A DNA stretch of 64,000 bases from Papaver somniferum (taxonomy: Eukaryota > Streptophyta > Magnoliopsida > Ranunculales > Papaveraceae). Below are positions 22,798-33,900 of this stretch, in pieces (position 1 is the first letter of the stretch; each line of letters opens with the position of its first letter). The notes beneath the pieces are model-generated. The model had not been told where the DNA came from. It did no database searches and worked only from the letters and a program-made list of their open reading frames with translations. Location: the NCBI RefSeq assembly GCF_003573695.1, contig NC_039362.1, forward strand, positions 176,275,690-176,339,689, given 5' to 3'. Both the position numbers and the translations under genes were made by a program.

Positions 22798-23922
22798 TTG
22801 AATAATAATTTTCTGAATTTTATTGATAAATGTATTACTGATGAGGACAATGATCATTTGCTGAGTCCCATCACTCTTGAAGAGGTTAGGAATACCATTA
22901 AGAAAATGAAACCATGGACTGCCCCTGGTCCAGATGGGTTTCCACCAGGTTTTTACAAACAAAACCTGAATTTGCTTGAAAATGATGTCTTAGAGACTGT
23001 CCAAAGTTTCTTTCACTCTAAACATCTTTTGAAAGAAATGAATCACACTTTCATTTCTCTAATTCCTAAGGTAAATAAGCCTACAAGCCCTGCTGACTTT
23101 AGGCCCATTTCTCTTTGCAATTCAAATTATAAAATTATATCTAAAATTCTGGTGAATAGAATGAAACCATTTTTGAGCAATCTTATATCACCATATCAGG
23201 CTGCTTATGTACCTGGTAGAAATATACAAAATAATGTGGTGATTCCATATGAGTTGGTTCACTCTATGAAGAAAAAGAAAGACAGATGTGGTATCATGGG
23301 CCTTAAACTCGATATGTATAAGGCTTTTGATAGAGTTGAATGGTCTTTCTTAATTGTTGTGCTTAAAAAGTTTGGGTTTTCAGATCATTGGTGTGAACTG
23401 ATTTTGCAGTGCATTAGTACAACCAATATTTCTATTTTACTGAATGGTTCACCTTGTCCTTTTTTTAACCCTACTAGAGGTTTGCGACAAGGTGATCCCT
23501 TGTCTCCTTATCTGTTTATTTTGTGTATGGAGGCTTTCTCTAGGTATCTTATCCATGTTGAGCACATCAATCTCATCCATGGCATTAAGGTCACTAATGA
23601 AGCTCCTAGTATATCTCACCTGCTTTTTGCAGACGACTGTCTGCTTTTCACTAAAGCTACACATTCTGAAACTACTAATCTTATGGCTTTAATCAATGAT
23701 TTTAGTAGTATTTCTGGCCAGATGATTAATTTTGAAAATTCAGCTTGTTTCTTTAGCAAGAATGTTCTCCCAGACCACTGTGTGTCTCTTATCAGATCAA
23801 TGAATGTTAGGAAAATAGAACTTAATGAAAAATATTTAGGGATCCCACTGTTTGTCACTAGAAATAGGACTGAGTGTATGTCTCATTTGAACAATCATCA
23901 TGATTCTAAAGTTGCTAATTAG
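22798..23922 (+). pseudogene. LINE ORF2, reverse transcriptase domain
   Basis: The frame shows the RVT_1 domain of non-LTR elements: MKPWTAPGPDGFPPGFY near the start, LIPKVNKPTSPADFRPISLCN, LKLDMYKAFDRVEW, GLRQGDPLSPYLF, and the catalytic FADDCLLF box. Target-primed reverse transcription is the expected activity. There is no ATG at the start of the frame because this is the middle of ORF2. It ends at TAG (23920-23922), but the same frame continues to about 24165 with WWGKDG…KKWEKV-type sequence. Confidence 0.92.
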
Positions 23923-24413
23923 AAGGGTAAGCAATTAACCCAATATGGTAGATTTGTTCTTGTTCAACATAATTTAAAGTCTACTTCCAATTATCATATG
24001 AACTCATTTCTTCTTCCTGACACCATTGTTGATAAAATGGAGAAATATCAAAGAGATTTTTGGTGGGGTAAAGATGGTTATAGAGGCTATTACTTTAAGA
24101 AATGGGAAAAGGTTCGTTCTCATAAATTACAGGGAGGATTAGGTTTTAGGAATCTTAAAAAATGAATCTTGCTCTCTTAGCTAAAACTGCCTAGCTTTTA
24201 ATTCACCCCCCTAATGAGCTTTGGGTTAGGATTTTAAAATACAAGTATTTCAAAAATTGTCATCCCATTCATTATAAAAAACCATGGAGTCAATCCTGGG
24301 TATGGTCAAGTATCTGTCATGGTCTGGATATTCTAAAACAACATGCTTTCTGGGATTTAAGGGATGGATCTACTATTCATGCTTTTTCTGATAATTGGAT
24401 CCTTAATGCTTCT

Positions 24414-24880
24414 TTGCCTCTGTGTTTTAGTTTTCCTAATCCTAATTATAAAGTTTCTGACCTCATAAATCATGAGGATAAGACTTGGAATGTTTCCTTA
24501 GTTGAAGCTTTCTTCACCAGTAAAAATAGCCAAAGGATTTGTAGGATGAGAATACCAGTCTCTGGATGTGATACTCTCATTTGGCCTTTTAATAAGAACG
24601 GCATTTTAACAGTTGAATCTGTGTATAAGCTATTAGCAAATGAGTTTCCACATAATTCTACACCCAATCCAGATCTAGAATTACACAAGGCTCTTTGGAA
24701 GACTCCACTTTTGCCTAAAGTCAGCAGGCAGTAAGCTCTCTAGTTATAGCAACAACCATGACAACAGGTGCAAATCCTGCAATTCTGGAGTCAATGAAAC
24801 TCCAGAACACATGATTCTTCATTGTAACTTTTCTAGGAATGTCTGGTCCAACCTCCCTGCTGTCAGTCATGTTATTGCTC
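24414..24880 (+). pseudogene. LINE ORF2, zinc-binding region after RT
   Basis: Resembles the zf-RVT region between RT and RNase H: LPLCFSFPNPN…NHEDKTWNVSLVEAFF, then after a stop at 24732-24734 a shifted frame with CKSCNSGVNETPEHMILHCN (C..C…H…C spacing). Only part is open. Confidence 0.7.
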
Positions 24881-25026
24881 AAGACTTGAATAGTGACATT
24901 AACATTAAGGACTGAATTTCTAAATGGCTCTCCACTAAGAATTTGTTAGATAAATCTGCTATTATGTTCACTGCAGCTTGGTGCATTTGGTAAGACAGGT
25001 GCTCTAAAGTTTTTGACAACAAGCCC

Positions 25027-25623
25027 TTGAATCCTCAACTCACTGCCAATACTTCTCTTAGTTTGGAAGATGAGACTGTTAGCTCTTTGGTCAATGCTGT
25101 TATTTCTAATCCTCAAACTGTTGTTGTCAATGAGGATAATTTTCTTAATACTATACATGAAAACAACTTACTTTTTTTCTGTGATGCTTCTTTTGACAAG
25201 GATACCAACAACTCTGGTGTTGGCATTGTGGCAATGAATCATGCAGGTTCTTTCAAGGGCTGCAAACTAGTTGCTGGTGCTGCTTCTAGTCCTGAGGGTG
25301 CTGAAAGCTTAGCCATTCTGGAGGCAGCTAAATGGATTCTCTCCAAAAACTACCAGGACATTTTCTTAATTAGTGATGTCAAGAATGTTATGGCTTATCT
25401 GAATAATAACAAAGGACAAACTAGCTGGTCCTCTTGCTCTGTTTTAGATGATTGCCTATTTTTTTTAAAATATATTCATTCGATAAGGTATAATCACCTT
25501 AAGAGGAATCTTAATAGTATTGCAGACTTAGCTGCTAAGCATAGTCGTACAGAGAAAGTTACAGGAGAATGGGATGAATCCAATATTCCCTACTTTTTCC
25601 AAAATGCTGTAAACCTATTTTAA
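25027..25623 (+). pseudogene. LINE ORF2, RNase H domain (RVT_3 type)
   Basis: Residues from about 46 onward match the RVT_3 RNase H found at the end of plant L1 elements: FFCDASFDKDTNNSGVGIV (first Asp), AESLAILEAAKWIL (Glu), LISDVKNVMAYL (second Asp) and DLAAKHSR near the end. RNase H degrades the RNA strand of the RNA-DNA hybrid. This segment is open to its TAA at 25621-25623, about 40 bp before the A-rich tail, but it is no longer in frame with RT. Confidence 0.88.
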
Positions 25624-25678
25624 TCAATGTTATTTTCCTTTCCTAGCAAAAAAATAAAATAAAAAATCAACCAATCAT

Positions 25679-26114
25679 GGAAAGTTAACTGGACTCGGCT
25701 TAACAAAACCGTTGCGAAAAGTCCATAAAACCGTTTCGAAAAAGTCCAGAGCAAGCTGCCTGAACTCATCATTTGGGTAAAATCGGTGCAAAACCGTTGT
25801 TAAAAGTCGAAAAGTGTATCTTTTGGAATGTGTGATATGCAATAGTAAGTTACCGAAATATTTATCTTTTTTTAAGTCCCTGCCCCGACCAGCAACTCAA
25901 TATTTGAAAGTCACTCAAATAAACAATCTATAAAATTTAAATTTAAATCTCATGCAATTAGCTCTTTCAATGTAAGAATTTTTTTATCTCATTTGCGTAT
26001 TTATAGTAAGCCAATAAAAACATTGTTTAATTTTTAGTATGCAATTAAATTTTCGATTTTGCTCCATTAATTTCTTAGCTGTAGTGGATCAAATTTTGTT
26101 GTTAGCAATAAATT
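25679..26114. other. Spacer upstream of the SPH gene
   Basis: Begins with a remnant of the 32-bp repeat (GGACTCGG near 25691) and continues as AT-rich DNA without open frames. Distal promoter elements of the SPH gene would lie here, but none is recognised. Confidence 0.45.
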
Positions 26115-26174
26115 AAAAAGATTCTCTAGTGATTGTGCCATTAACTCCGATAATTCATTTGTGTGTATAAAATA
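26115..26174 (+). promoter_or_regulatory. SPH core promoter: conserved block plus TATA box
   Basis: TATAAAATA at 26166-26174 lies 51 bp before the ATG. Just upstream, AAAGATTCT.TAGTGATT and GCCATTAA.TCCGATAA are shared with pseudogenes 1, 2 and 3 (10377-10433, 18306-18360, 36944-37000), where TATAAATA sits 54-57 bp before the ATG. The TATA position makes the upstream in-frame GTG at 26163 untranscribed and supports the ATG at 26217. Confidence 0.75.
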
Positions 26175-26216
26175 GATAGGTTCATAGGTCGTCATTGGAC
26201 ATGTTCAGATTCGAGT

Positions 26217-26678
26217 ATGGTTACTAGAAACCATGCCAATGCCGTAAATCTGTTGTTGCTGCTACTGCTTCCCTTACTAGTTCCCAAGTGTTCATCATTT
26301 TCATGGTTCCATTTTGATACTGTGAAGGTGTTCGTACACAATGATATCGAAGGTTATGAAGTTTCGTTGGATATGCATTGCCAGTCTAATGATGACGATC
26401 TAGGTGTACATACGCTCCGTGTAGGTGAGGAATGGAACTGGAAATTTAAACAATCGATGATTGCTAATACACATTTTTGGTGTGATTTTCGTTGGTACGA
26501 CAATTGGGATTATCGTTGGTATGAAAGTACAGTTACTGTTTATAAAGGAAATGGATGGTACGACAAATTCCATAATTTATGCGCAAATCGTTGCTACTAT
26601 TCTGTTCGTCGAGATGGAATCTATCTGCTGCGTGCTGATAGACATGGTCAGTGGGAGAAAAGAGAAACTTGGCATTGA
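26217..26678 (+). CDS. S-protein homologue (SPH), self-incompatibility S1 family, secreted
   Basis: A single-exon gene for a 153-residue protein. Residues 1-26 form a signal peptide (leucine run at 12-21, then VPKCSS). The mature part has the S1-family marks: YEVSLDMHCQSNDDDLGVHTL (residues 47-67, split here by family convention around HC.S.DDDLGVH), four conserved cysteines (C55, C89, C122, C126), GEEWNWKF, WCDF.W and many tryptophans. The family comprises small secreted proteins; in poppy, PrsS members are the female self-incompatibility ligand, and most others have unknown roles. The ATG was chosen because it follows the TATA box by 51 bp, starts the signal peptide, and aligns with the starts of the three pseudogenes. 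No break is seen. Whether it acts in self-incompatibility cannot be told from sequence. Confidence 0.9.
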   Translation: MVTRNHANAVNLLLLLLLPLLVPKCSSFSWFHFDTVKVFVHNDIEGYEVSLDMHCQSNDDDLGVHTLRVGEEWNWKFKQSMIANTHFWCDFRWYDNWDYRWYESTVTVYKGNGWYDKFHNLCANRCYYSVRRDGIYLLRADRHGQWEKRETWH

Positions 26679-28451
26679 TGCAACAGAATGATTCAATTGA
26701 TAAAATCATCTAAATGTCTCTTTTTCTTGCTTGGTTTGTATTGATGATGAAAATAATACTATCAATATTGATCTTGAACATGAAATTGAAATTTTAAATT
26801 TGAATTTGCCAGTGAATGCTACAATTGTTCAAAGTTTTGAAGGCCCAACCCATGGAAATCTAGAAAAAAAGATAAAAAAGATAAATAAGTAAACCCCTTC
26901 CTGCAAAATCAAGATTTTTAGATCATTAAGATATTCCTACAAAATCGAGATGTTTATGAGGGCAACATCCTTATAGATCTTTTTTCTGGAATGAAATTCT
27001 TCCACAAATTAATAGGTAGGTCTGTATATATTTGTTTTAATTTAATATTATTACTAGTGGATTGCCCGTTTCATAATGGCACGGGGTGGAAGCAGTGTTG
27101 TGATCTAATGCCTTCATTGGTGTGTCGGGGTTAATGTCCACCTGTTTGTCATGGATATCTTTTCCGAGGCAAGCTACCAAATTTCTTTTTGTAATTTTGA
27201 CATGCTATTTTTGTGGTGGCAGTGGTGATTGCGTTGGTGGCGGAGGAAAGCCAACATAGGTGCACTTTTGCCATTCTATAAGGCAGAATGGCAGCTGTCA
27301 CTCTAGCTTCTTGTAGTTTTTTGTCTTCGTCATTTGAGTGCTAAAATGCATGTTATCTCGTCGAATATTGTTAGAGGAGTACACAATGAAAATTTTAGCC
27401 AAAATTTTATTGACATCATAATTATTTTTATAACAGTAGTGGATGATGATAGAACCAATGGAAATTAGTTTAGGATTTGTCTATATGCGCCTAAATTTGG
27501 GACGCTGCCTAGAGAACGCATCGTGCCAGCTATTTAGTCAGTACCACCACGTGTCCCAGAAAACTAACGGAGAGACTTAGGTGTAAAAAATAAGTATAGT
27601 GTGGTAAATTAGGTTTAGTTAATTTGAAAGGAAAGCACAAACCTTAACCTTTTCCCCACCCTCTCTCTTTCTCTTCGTCTCATTTTTTTTTGCGTTGTTG
27701 GCAGTAATAACTTTGGTACTGCAATCAATCAAATTCGCTCAAATGGATGAAATTTATTAGAGATTGGGAGCTTATGATTGATGTATATAGCAGAATATAT
27801 GATTTAATTAAAGTTTATGGATCTGCCAAAAAATTGTTACTGGTGGTGAAGTAGTTGGCGGCGGTAACCACAGTGACTTGGGGTTTGAAAATAATGTTAA
27901 CGGTGATTGTGTTAATGGTGTAAAAGGCAGATACGAAATTGGTAGCGCTGGTGGTGGAGCTGGCGGCAGCGGTATTGTTGTGTTAATGGTGTGTAAGCTC
28001 GAAATTAATTTTCATTGTTGCATCAACAGTGGTGGAGAGGAGGAGGAGGAGGGTGGCTGTGTTATCTATCTTGTGTAACAATCAATGGGTTTTAAGTCGA
28101 AATTGGTTTTGTTACCGAAATCCAAGTTCAGTTTCGAAATTGGAAGAGATGCATAACAGTTTCAATTTTGATTTCAAATCCAATTAATTTGAAAGAATAT
28201 AGTGGTGGGGGTGGTTATGGTGTTGTTAGTTAGAGCTGGTTGAGAATGAATCACCGACGGTGTCGCTGGTTACGGTGGTGGTGATGGAAGAGAAATGTGT
28301 TTATTCTGTCATGATGATGAAGATGAAGAAAGGAGATTCCGATCGAGAGATTTGTTTTTCTGGATAAGAGAATAGTTTCTGAAAGTGAAGAACAGAAGTG
28401 TTGTGTCATCTATTTACCCCTGGATATTTCGACATTTACAACACAAAATGA
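26679..28451. other. SPH 3' flank and intergenic DNA, no gene recognised
   Basis: The first ~150 bp (AATAATACTATCAATA words near 26750) are a likely 3' UTR. At 27055-27100 ACTAGTGGATTGCCCG starts a GC-richer stretch that looks like a transposon end, without a partner found. 27840-28440 is GGTGGTGG-rich on the plus strand and yields a short glycine-rich frame (27878-28078) with no domain. Nothing else is supported. Confidence 0.4.
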
Positions 28452-28459
28452 GAAGTGAC

Positions 28460-30767
28460 TAGAGCTGGCAAACGGGCGGGTCGGGTCTGGCTTGTTACGG
28501 GTTATACGGGTTCGGGTTATCACGGGTCAAAACCCGCGGGTTGGTATTTTTTACGGGTTGTCATTTCTTCAACCCGCACCCGTGACGGGTTAAACCTGCG
28601 GGTTCACGGGTTAACCCGTTTATGCAACACCCTTAATCCATTTACTTTGTTCAGTACCACTGTCTGCAGTTCAATATCAGTTCCAACACACATGCATCAA
28701 ATCTCTTATGCAACACCAGAACAACTCTAACTCCATTCACTTTACAAGACCATTGCCACTATAATCTCCTTCCACTGTCATCAAATCCAACTCATTCAAT
28801 ATCCAGAAATGACACCATCTTCCCTTCTACAAGTACTTCATATCCATAATAACTCAATTCATTCATCATCTAAACTTCCTAGAATTATCAACATCCACAG
28901 GACCATATATACTTCAATTATGAATTAAAACAACAATTACATAACCACCACAAATACACTCCATTATTTCAATTGGCAGCAGGATAGCCACAAATAGGAG
29001 GATACAGAGAGAGAACACGATTATGCATGTGAGTCATTCAGTGAGTAGACAGAATCTCGTTTATTTTAAGTGATAGAAAAAGTAGATATAAGTACACCGC
29101 TACATCCATTAAAGCCAGTATACACTAGGTACCAATTTAGACAATGCATGCTTACTGTCAATATAAGTGTCGCATTAAAATTCAGAAATAATTTAGAAAT
29201 GACACCATTTATTCACAAAACTAGATAATAAAATTCAGAGTGCAATACCATTTTAGATGTTCAACCCCCGTGATGGTTAGAACTGAGTACTGTCAGTTAA
29301 AACATACTACAAAAATGTTGCAGAAGAATCTGTGCATTAGCTCCTTCAAATCACAAGGGATTTTGTTGAGACAATTTTTCAACCACCCTCCAAGCACGAA
29401 CCTTGCCATTTTAGTCACCAACTCTTACTGCCATCAATATCTCTCTATTTCTCTCCTTTTTCCAAACAAGAACAATCCCATTTAGCCAAATCATCTTCCA
29501 CTCTTTAAAGAAATAAAAACAGAGATGAAAATCAATTTCAATTAGAATATATACTTCAATTAGAATTATCATCAACAACTACAATTACATCCACAGGACC
29601 ATATATACTTCAATTAGAATTATCAACAAACAAAGGCATACCTCATTCAACAATACTACTAGTAATTCGATCACACCAGGCATATTACTAATACTAACTC
29701 ACTTCAGTTCTGCGCTAATAACTGCAGTTCAACCTAACAACATGCACATCCAAGTATCAGTTCAACATATATAAAATATCTTAAATACTCATCTCAAATC
29801 CTGGTTCATCAACAACCACATAGTCTCGACAACATACATAAATAACTTTACTAATTCGATTGAGAAGAATAATTACCTCAAACCAATCCAACTCAAGCAA
29901 TTGAATTAGATTCTTCTTACTCTGACCTGACTCAGAATTCATCTCAAGATCACCACCATCTACCAAAACCAACTCTACCCTTCTTCTGTCTCGATCCGAG
30001 TCTCATAATCAGCAACCCTCAGAAACTCTAATTCATAAATTGGGGAAGAACATGAGGAACCCTAAATCTGCAATTTCTTAATCAATTTTTCAGGATAACT
30101 CCACCATTTACATCAAATACCAATCAAAAACAAACTCATCTTCTAACTTCTCCTTATTCACCTTTAATTGAATTCTCGATCAATTACAGAAAACACTAAC
30201 TATTGATTCTTCAATGATTCGTCACTGAATCAACTTCAAGGCTTAAATTAAAAAACTACTCATGAATCTTCAACAACAATAACTTCATAATTTATCTTCT
30301 AAATCTTCATAACATCATCCAACTCTATAAACTCTAATTCATATCTTCACTGATTTAATATTTCCTCTTCTCTCCTTGTTCAGCCAAGAAAAACACCACC
30401 TCCAGCAACAACCCATGACTCTTGTCTAATTATCCCAACCTCACCACCTCAGAGCCCTCACAAGAATTCACCAGAGGTGAAAAACAGAAAGAAGAGAAGA
30501 AGAAAGAAACGAGAAGAAAAAGAAAATATAAATGAGAGTTTATCCTCTCGGTCGATTAACCCAGGGAAGGAGAGGCGACACGTATGAAGTACGGGTTAAC
30601 GGGTTAACCCGTGGTTTCACGGTCCGGTCCGGGTTAACCCGTTTCTCGACGGGTCACCATTTCTCCAACCCGAACCCGGCTTGTTTAGAAACCAGCCAGT
30701 CCGGGTTCGGGTTTTCACGGTCCGGGCACGGGTTAACCCGCGGGTTTCGACTTGTTTGCCAGCTCTA
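28460..30767. mobile_element. Non-autonomous hAT element with ACGGGTTAACCCG subterminal repeats
   Basis: Inverted ends TAGAGCTGGCAAAC (14 bp perfect) flanked by the 8-bp duplication GAAGTGAC (28452-28459 and 30768-30775), diagnostic of hAT. The first and last ~180 bp carry many CGGGTTAACCCG/ACGGGT words on both strands. The 2.3-kb interior is AT-rich without a transposase and shows leader-like CT-rich sequence near 30000-30480. Short frames at its ends (28455-28730, 30532-30768) are made of the repeat. Confidence 0.93.
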
Positions 30768-30931
30768 GAAGTGACGAAAACACGGAGGGGTAATCGCGTC
30801 ATTTCGTATAGAGTTTAAGTCTGTTTTACCCCTTCGTTTGAAAATTTTTACAAAAATGTCTGAAAGAAACGAAAAGTTGTAGGGATAGCTTAGTCTTTTC
30901 CATACACGTCCGCACCAAACTGAGGGTCGTG

Positions 30932-33900
30932 CAAGGCTGCACATACCCGACCCAACCCGCCGACCTTACCTTTACCCGACCAAAAATACCCGCACCCGAT
31001 TCAACCCACCTAGGAATGGGTCGACTATGGGTGAGGCACGCCAGAACCCACCTATTTTGGGTCGATTGCGGGTAGAAACTTCCGTCACCCGAACCGACCC
31101 ACCTACCCGCCCAAAACTAACATAGGATTCCTGACCCTTAGATTATCTAATCCTAACCTAGAATGAATTATCACAGCCGTTGAATTGATGAATAAAAGAC
31201 CTAACCTAATCACATTTTTCACGAACCTTTCTCTTCCGCGACCTCTTCTCTCCTTCTCAGAGTCTCAGACAGACTCCATTCTTTTTTCTTCGCTTAGTCT
31301 CAGACTCTCAGATTCGCTTTGTGGATCATCGCATCACCAGAAGCAAACCAATAACGGAAGGTAAGATTAGGAACCGCTGTAAACTTGTAATTTTTTGATG
31401 ATGTGATTTCTTGTAATTTTCAATTTAGAGTTTATCTGTTTAGGGTGTTTTTTTTTAATTTCAATTTGGAATGAATTGGTATGATGTTAGAACTCAGTAA
31501 TGAAGAGTTTAATCAGTAGATTCTAAGGATTCTTTGGGATGGTTATTGAGAAACCCAAATTGATTTTTCTTATTTTACTGATTCATTGAGATAGTTAGAT
31601 GAGACGAATACAACTTGTTTGTATATATGATAATATCAGGGAGAAATCTTACTGTGGACCTCGTTGTTAATGTTTATGTGTTTTTAGAGGTGTTATTATT
31701 CTTCTAAGCTGCAACAATGAGTATTTGGAATTATTCATTTATGTTCAGAACCAGTAGTTTGATTTTAAATTTTAAATCAATCTCAGTTCTTTAGTACAAC
31801 CTAGTTAATTTATTTGGTATTTGAACTAAGTGATGGGTATGGTGTTCAATTCAGTATGGTGTTAGTACTTTCAATTGTTGCAAATATTCAATTAAGTATG
31901 GTGTTAGTATGGTATTTGATTGTAATGTGTTTTACTGATGTAACTTGTTTCTTTTGTGCAGGTTACCATGGTTGAAATCTCAGAAGATGATTCTGCTTCT
32001 AATCTTCCAATTATACATGGAGTGGCATCACAAATGGGACCTCCCCCTCCACGTCCACCGCGTTCTGGACAAGTGCATGGACCATCAGCAGGGACAGGGA
32101 GTACCGCTGGCTCATCTACACCAGCTTCTGAACCTTCACATGCTTGTGCCGCAGGTGAAACATTAGCTAATAATCCTAATGCTAGTGTGAAGACATCAAA
32201 GGTATGCGATCAGTATGATATTTATGAAAATGGTGAGAGAGCGAAATGTAAATATTGCAAAAAGTAAATATTGTAAATATTACTAATTACAAGATTGGTA
32301 AGAAAAATTTGGATGGTAAGAAACATGGGACTTCTAATCTCCAACATCATTTGGATAAGTGTCAGAAGTATAAGAATGAAATGAATGAGGCTAGAGCTGA
32401 TGGACAACAAACACTTGACTTCCAGCCTTGCAAGCTTGGAGAAGAACTACAGTTGGTTGGGGTGTATTTTTCTCAAGATGCGTGCAGGAGAGCGCTGATT
32501 AGATTTATCGTTACCGATGAAATGGCTTTTAGAATTGTTGAAGGTGAAGGTTTTATAGATTTTTGTAAGTATCTTGAGCCTCGATTTAAGCTTCCAAGTC
32601 GTATGACAATATACTGTGATGTGTGCAAGCTTTTTTTGACAGAGAAGGTTAATCTGAAAAGTTATTTCAAAGCAAACAAGGTAAGAGTGTGCCTTACTAC
32701 TGACACTTGGACGTCATCGCAGAATTACAATTATATGGTAGTGACTGCGCATTTCATTGATCATCACTGGAAACTACATAAAAGAATTATCTGTTTTTGC
32801 TTGATTGATAGCCATGAAGGTACAAAAATTGGAGAGGCTTTGGCGAAATGTTTGCTAGACTGGGGACTTGAAAAGGTTTTCACTGTGACGCTTGATAATG
32901 CGTCTGCAAATAAAGTTGTTGTTGACTATTTGAGGAAGAGAGTTCAGAGTTGGGGTTCTGCATTACTCGAAGCTAAACATTTACATGTTCGATGTGCGGC
33001 TCACGTACTTGCACTTGTTGTGAAGGACGGTATGAAGAAGTATCATACATCACTTCTCAGGATCAGGGCAGTGACAAAATATGTCACGAAATCTCCCGCA
33101 AGATATAAAAGGTTTACGGAGGCTGCTGAGTCGGAAAGAATAGATTGTAAAAAGGGTCTGATATTAGATGTGAGAACGCGGTGGAATTCTACTTACTTAA
33201 TGCTTGTTGCTGCTGAAAGATATGAAAAGGAATTTGAAAGGCTACGTGAGTTGGATAAGGCATTTTCTGAAGAGTTTTTCTTTGATATTCCAGTACCAGA
33301 TAATATTATGGGTGATGGTGATGACACTGTTGATCTTGATGCTGATTATGATCTGTAATCAGACAATGAAGAAGAACTTGATACTACTGAAGAAGAAGAT
33401 TCTGCTGCTGTCAGGAAACCCAATAAAAAGGCCAAAAGTGCAATGCGAGAGTTCTGATTAAGTTTCTACATGTATTTTATGAAGCAACTGTTGCATTTTC
33501 AGCTTCTACTTATGTTACTTCTAATTCTTTCTTATTGGAACTTGGTACTGTTCTTCAAGAATTAGAAGAATGGAAAAATACACATGAGGACCCTTTCTTA
33601 AGACACATGGGTGCTGTAATGTTGCTCAAGTACAACAAATATTGGGGAACATACCGAAAGATGAATTCGTTGATGTTTATGGCTGTACTTATTGATCCAC
33701 GAGAGAAAGAACATGGGTTATTTGTGACTGTTGAAGATTTAATTGTGCATTATGGCCCAGCAATGAAGGAAAAACTTGTAGAAAAATGGGTTGAAGAAGT
33801 TCTGAAAAATTTTGTGGAGCTGTTTGCAGCTTATAAAGCAGAAAATGTTAGATGTGCAGTATCTTCATCAGAATCAGTGGGCGAGACTAATTCTACTTCT

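Larger units (their letters stand above)
19202..25664 (+). mobile_element. L1-type LINE retrotransposon with RNase H, decayed
   Basis: A non-LTR element of about 6.46 kb flanked by a 14-bp duplication AATCAACCAATCAT (19188-19201 and 25665-25678) and ending in an A-rich tail (25647-25664). Order: 5' UTR, ORF1 (nucleic-acid binding), then ORF2 with AP endonuclease, reverse transcriptase, zinc-binding region and plant-type RNase H. Several stops and a frameshift make it inactive. The length and long exact duplication show a nearly full-length insertion. It lies about 550 bp upstream of the intact SPH start codon. Confidence 0.93.

Noticed and set aside
26163..26216. An 18-codon N-terminal extension of the SPH protein
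   Set aside because: It would start at GTG, inside or before the TATA box. The ATG at 26217 starts the signal peptide and matches the other copies.
27055..27110. Possible transposon end (ACTAGTGGATTGCCCG)
   Set aside because: No inverted partner or target duplication was found in the window, so it is left unassigned.
28455..30802. Arg/Gly-rich ORFs at both ends of the 28460-30767 element
   Set aside because: They consist of the CGGGTTAACCCG subterminal repeat and cross the element boundaries.
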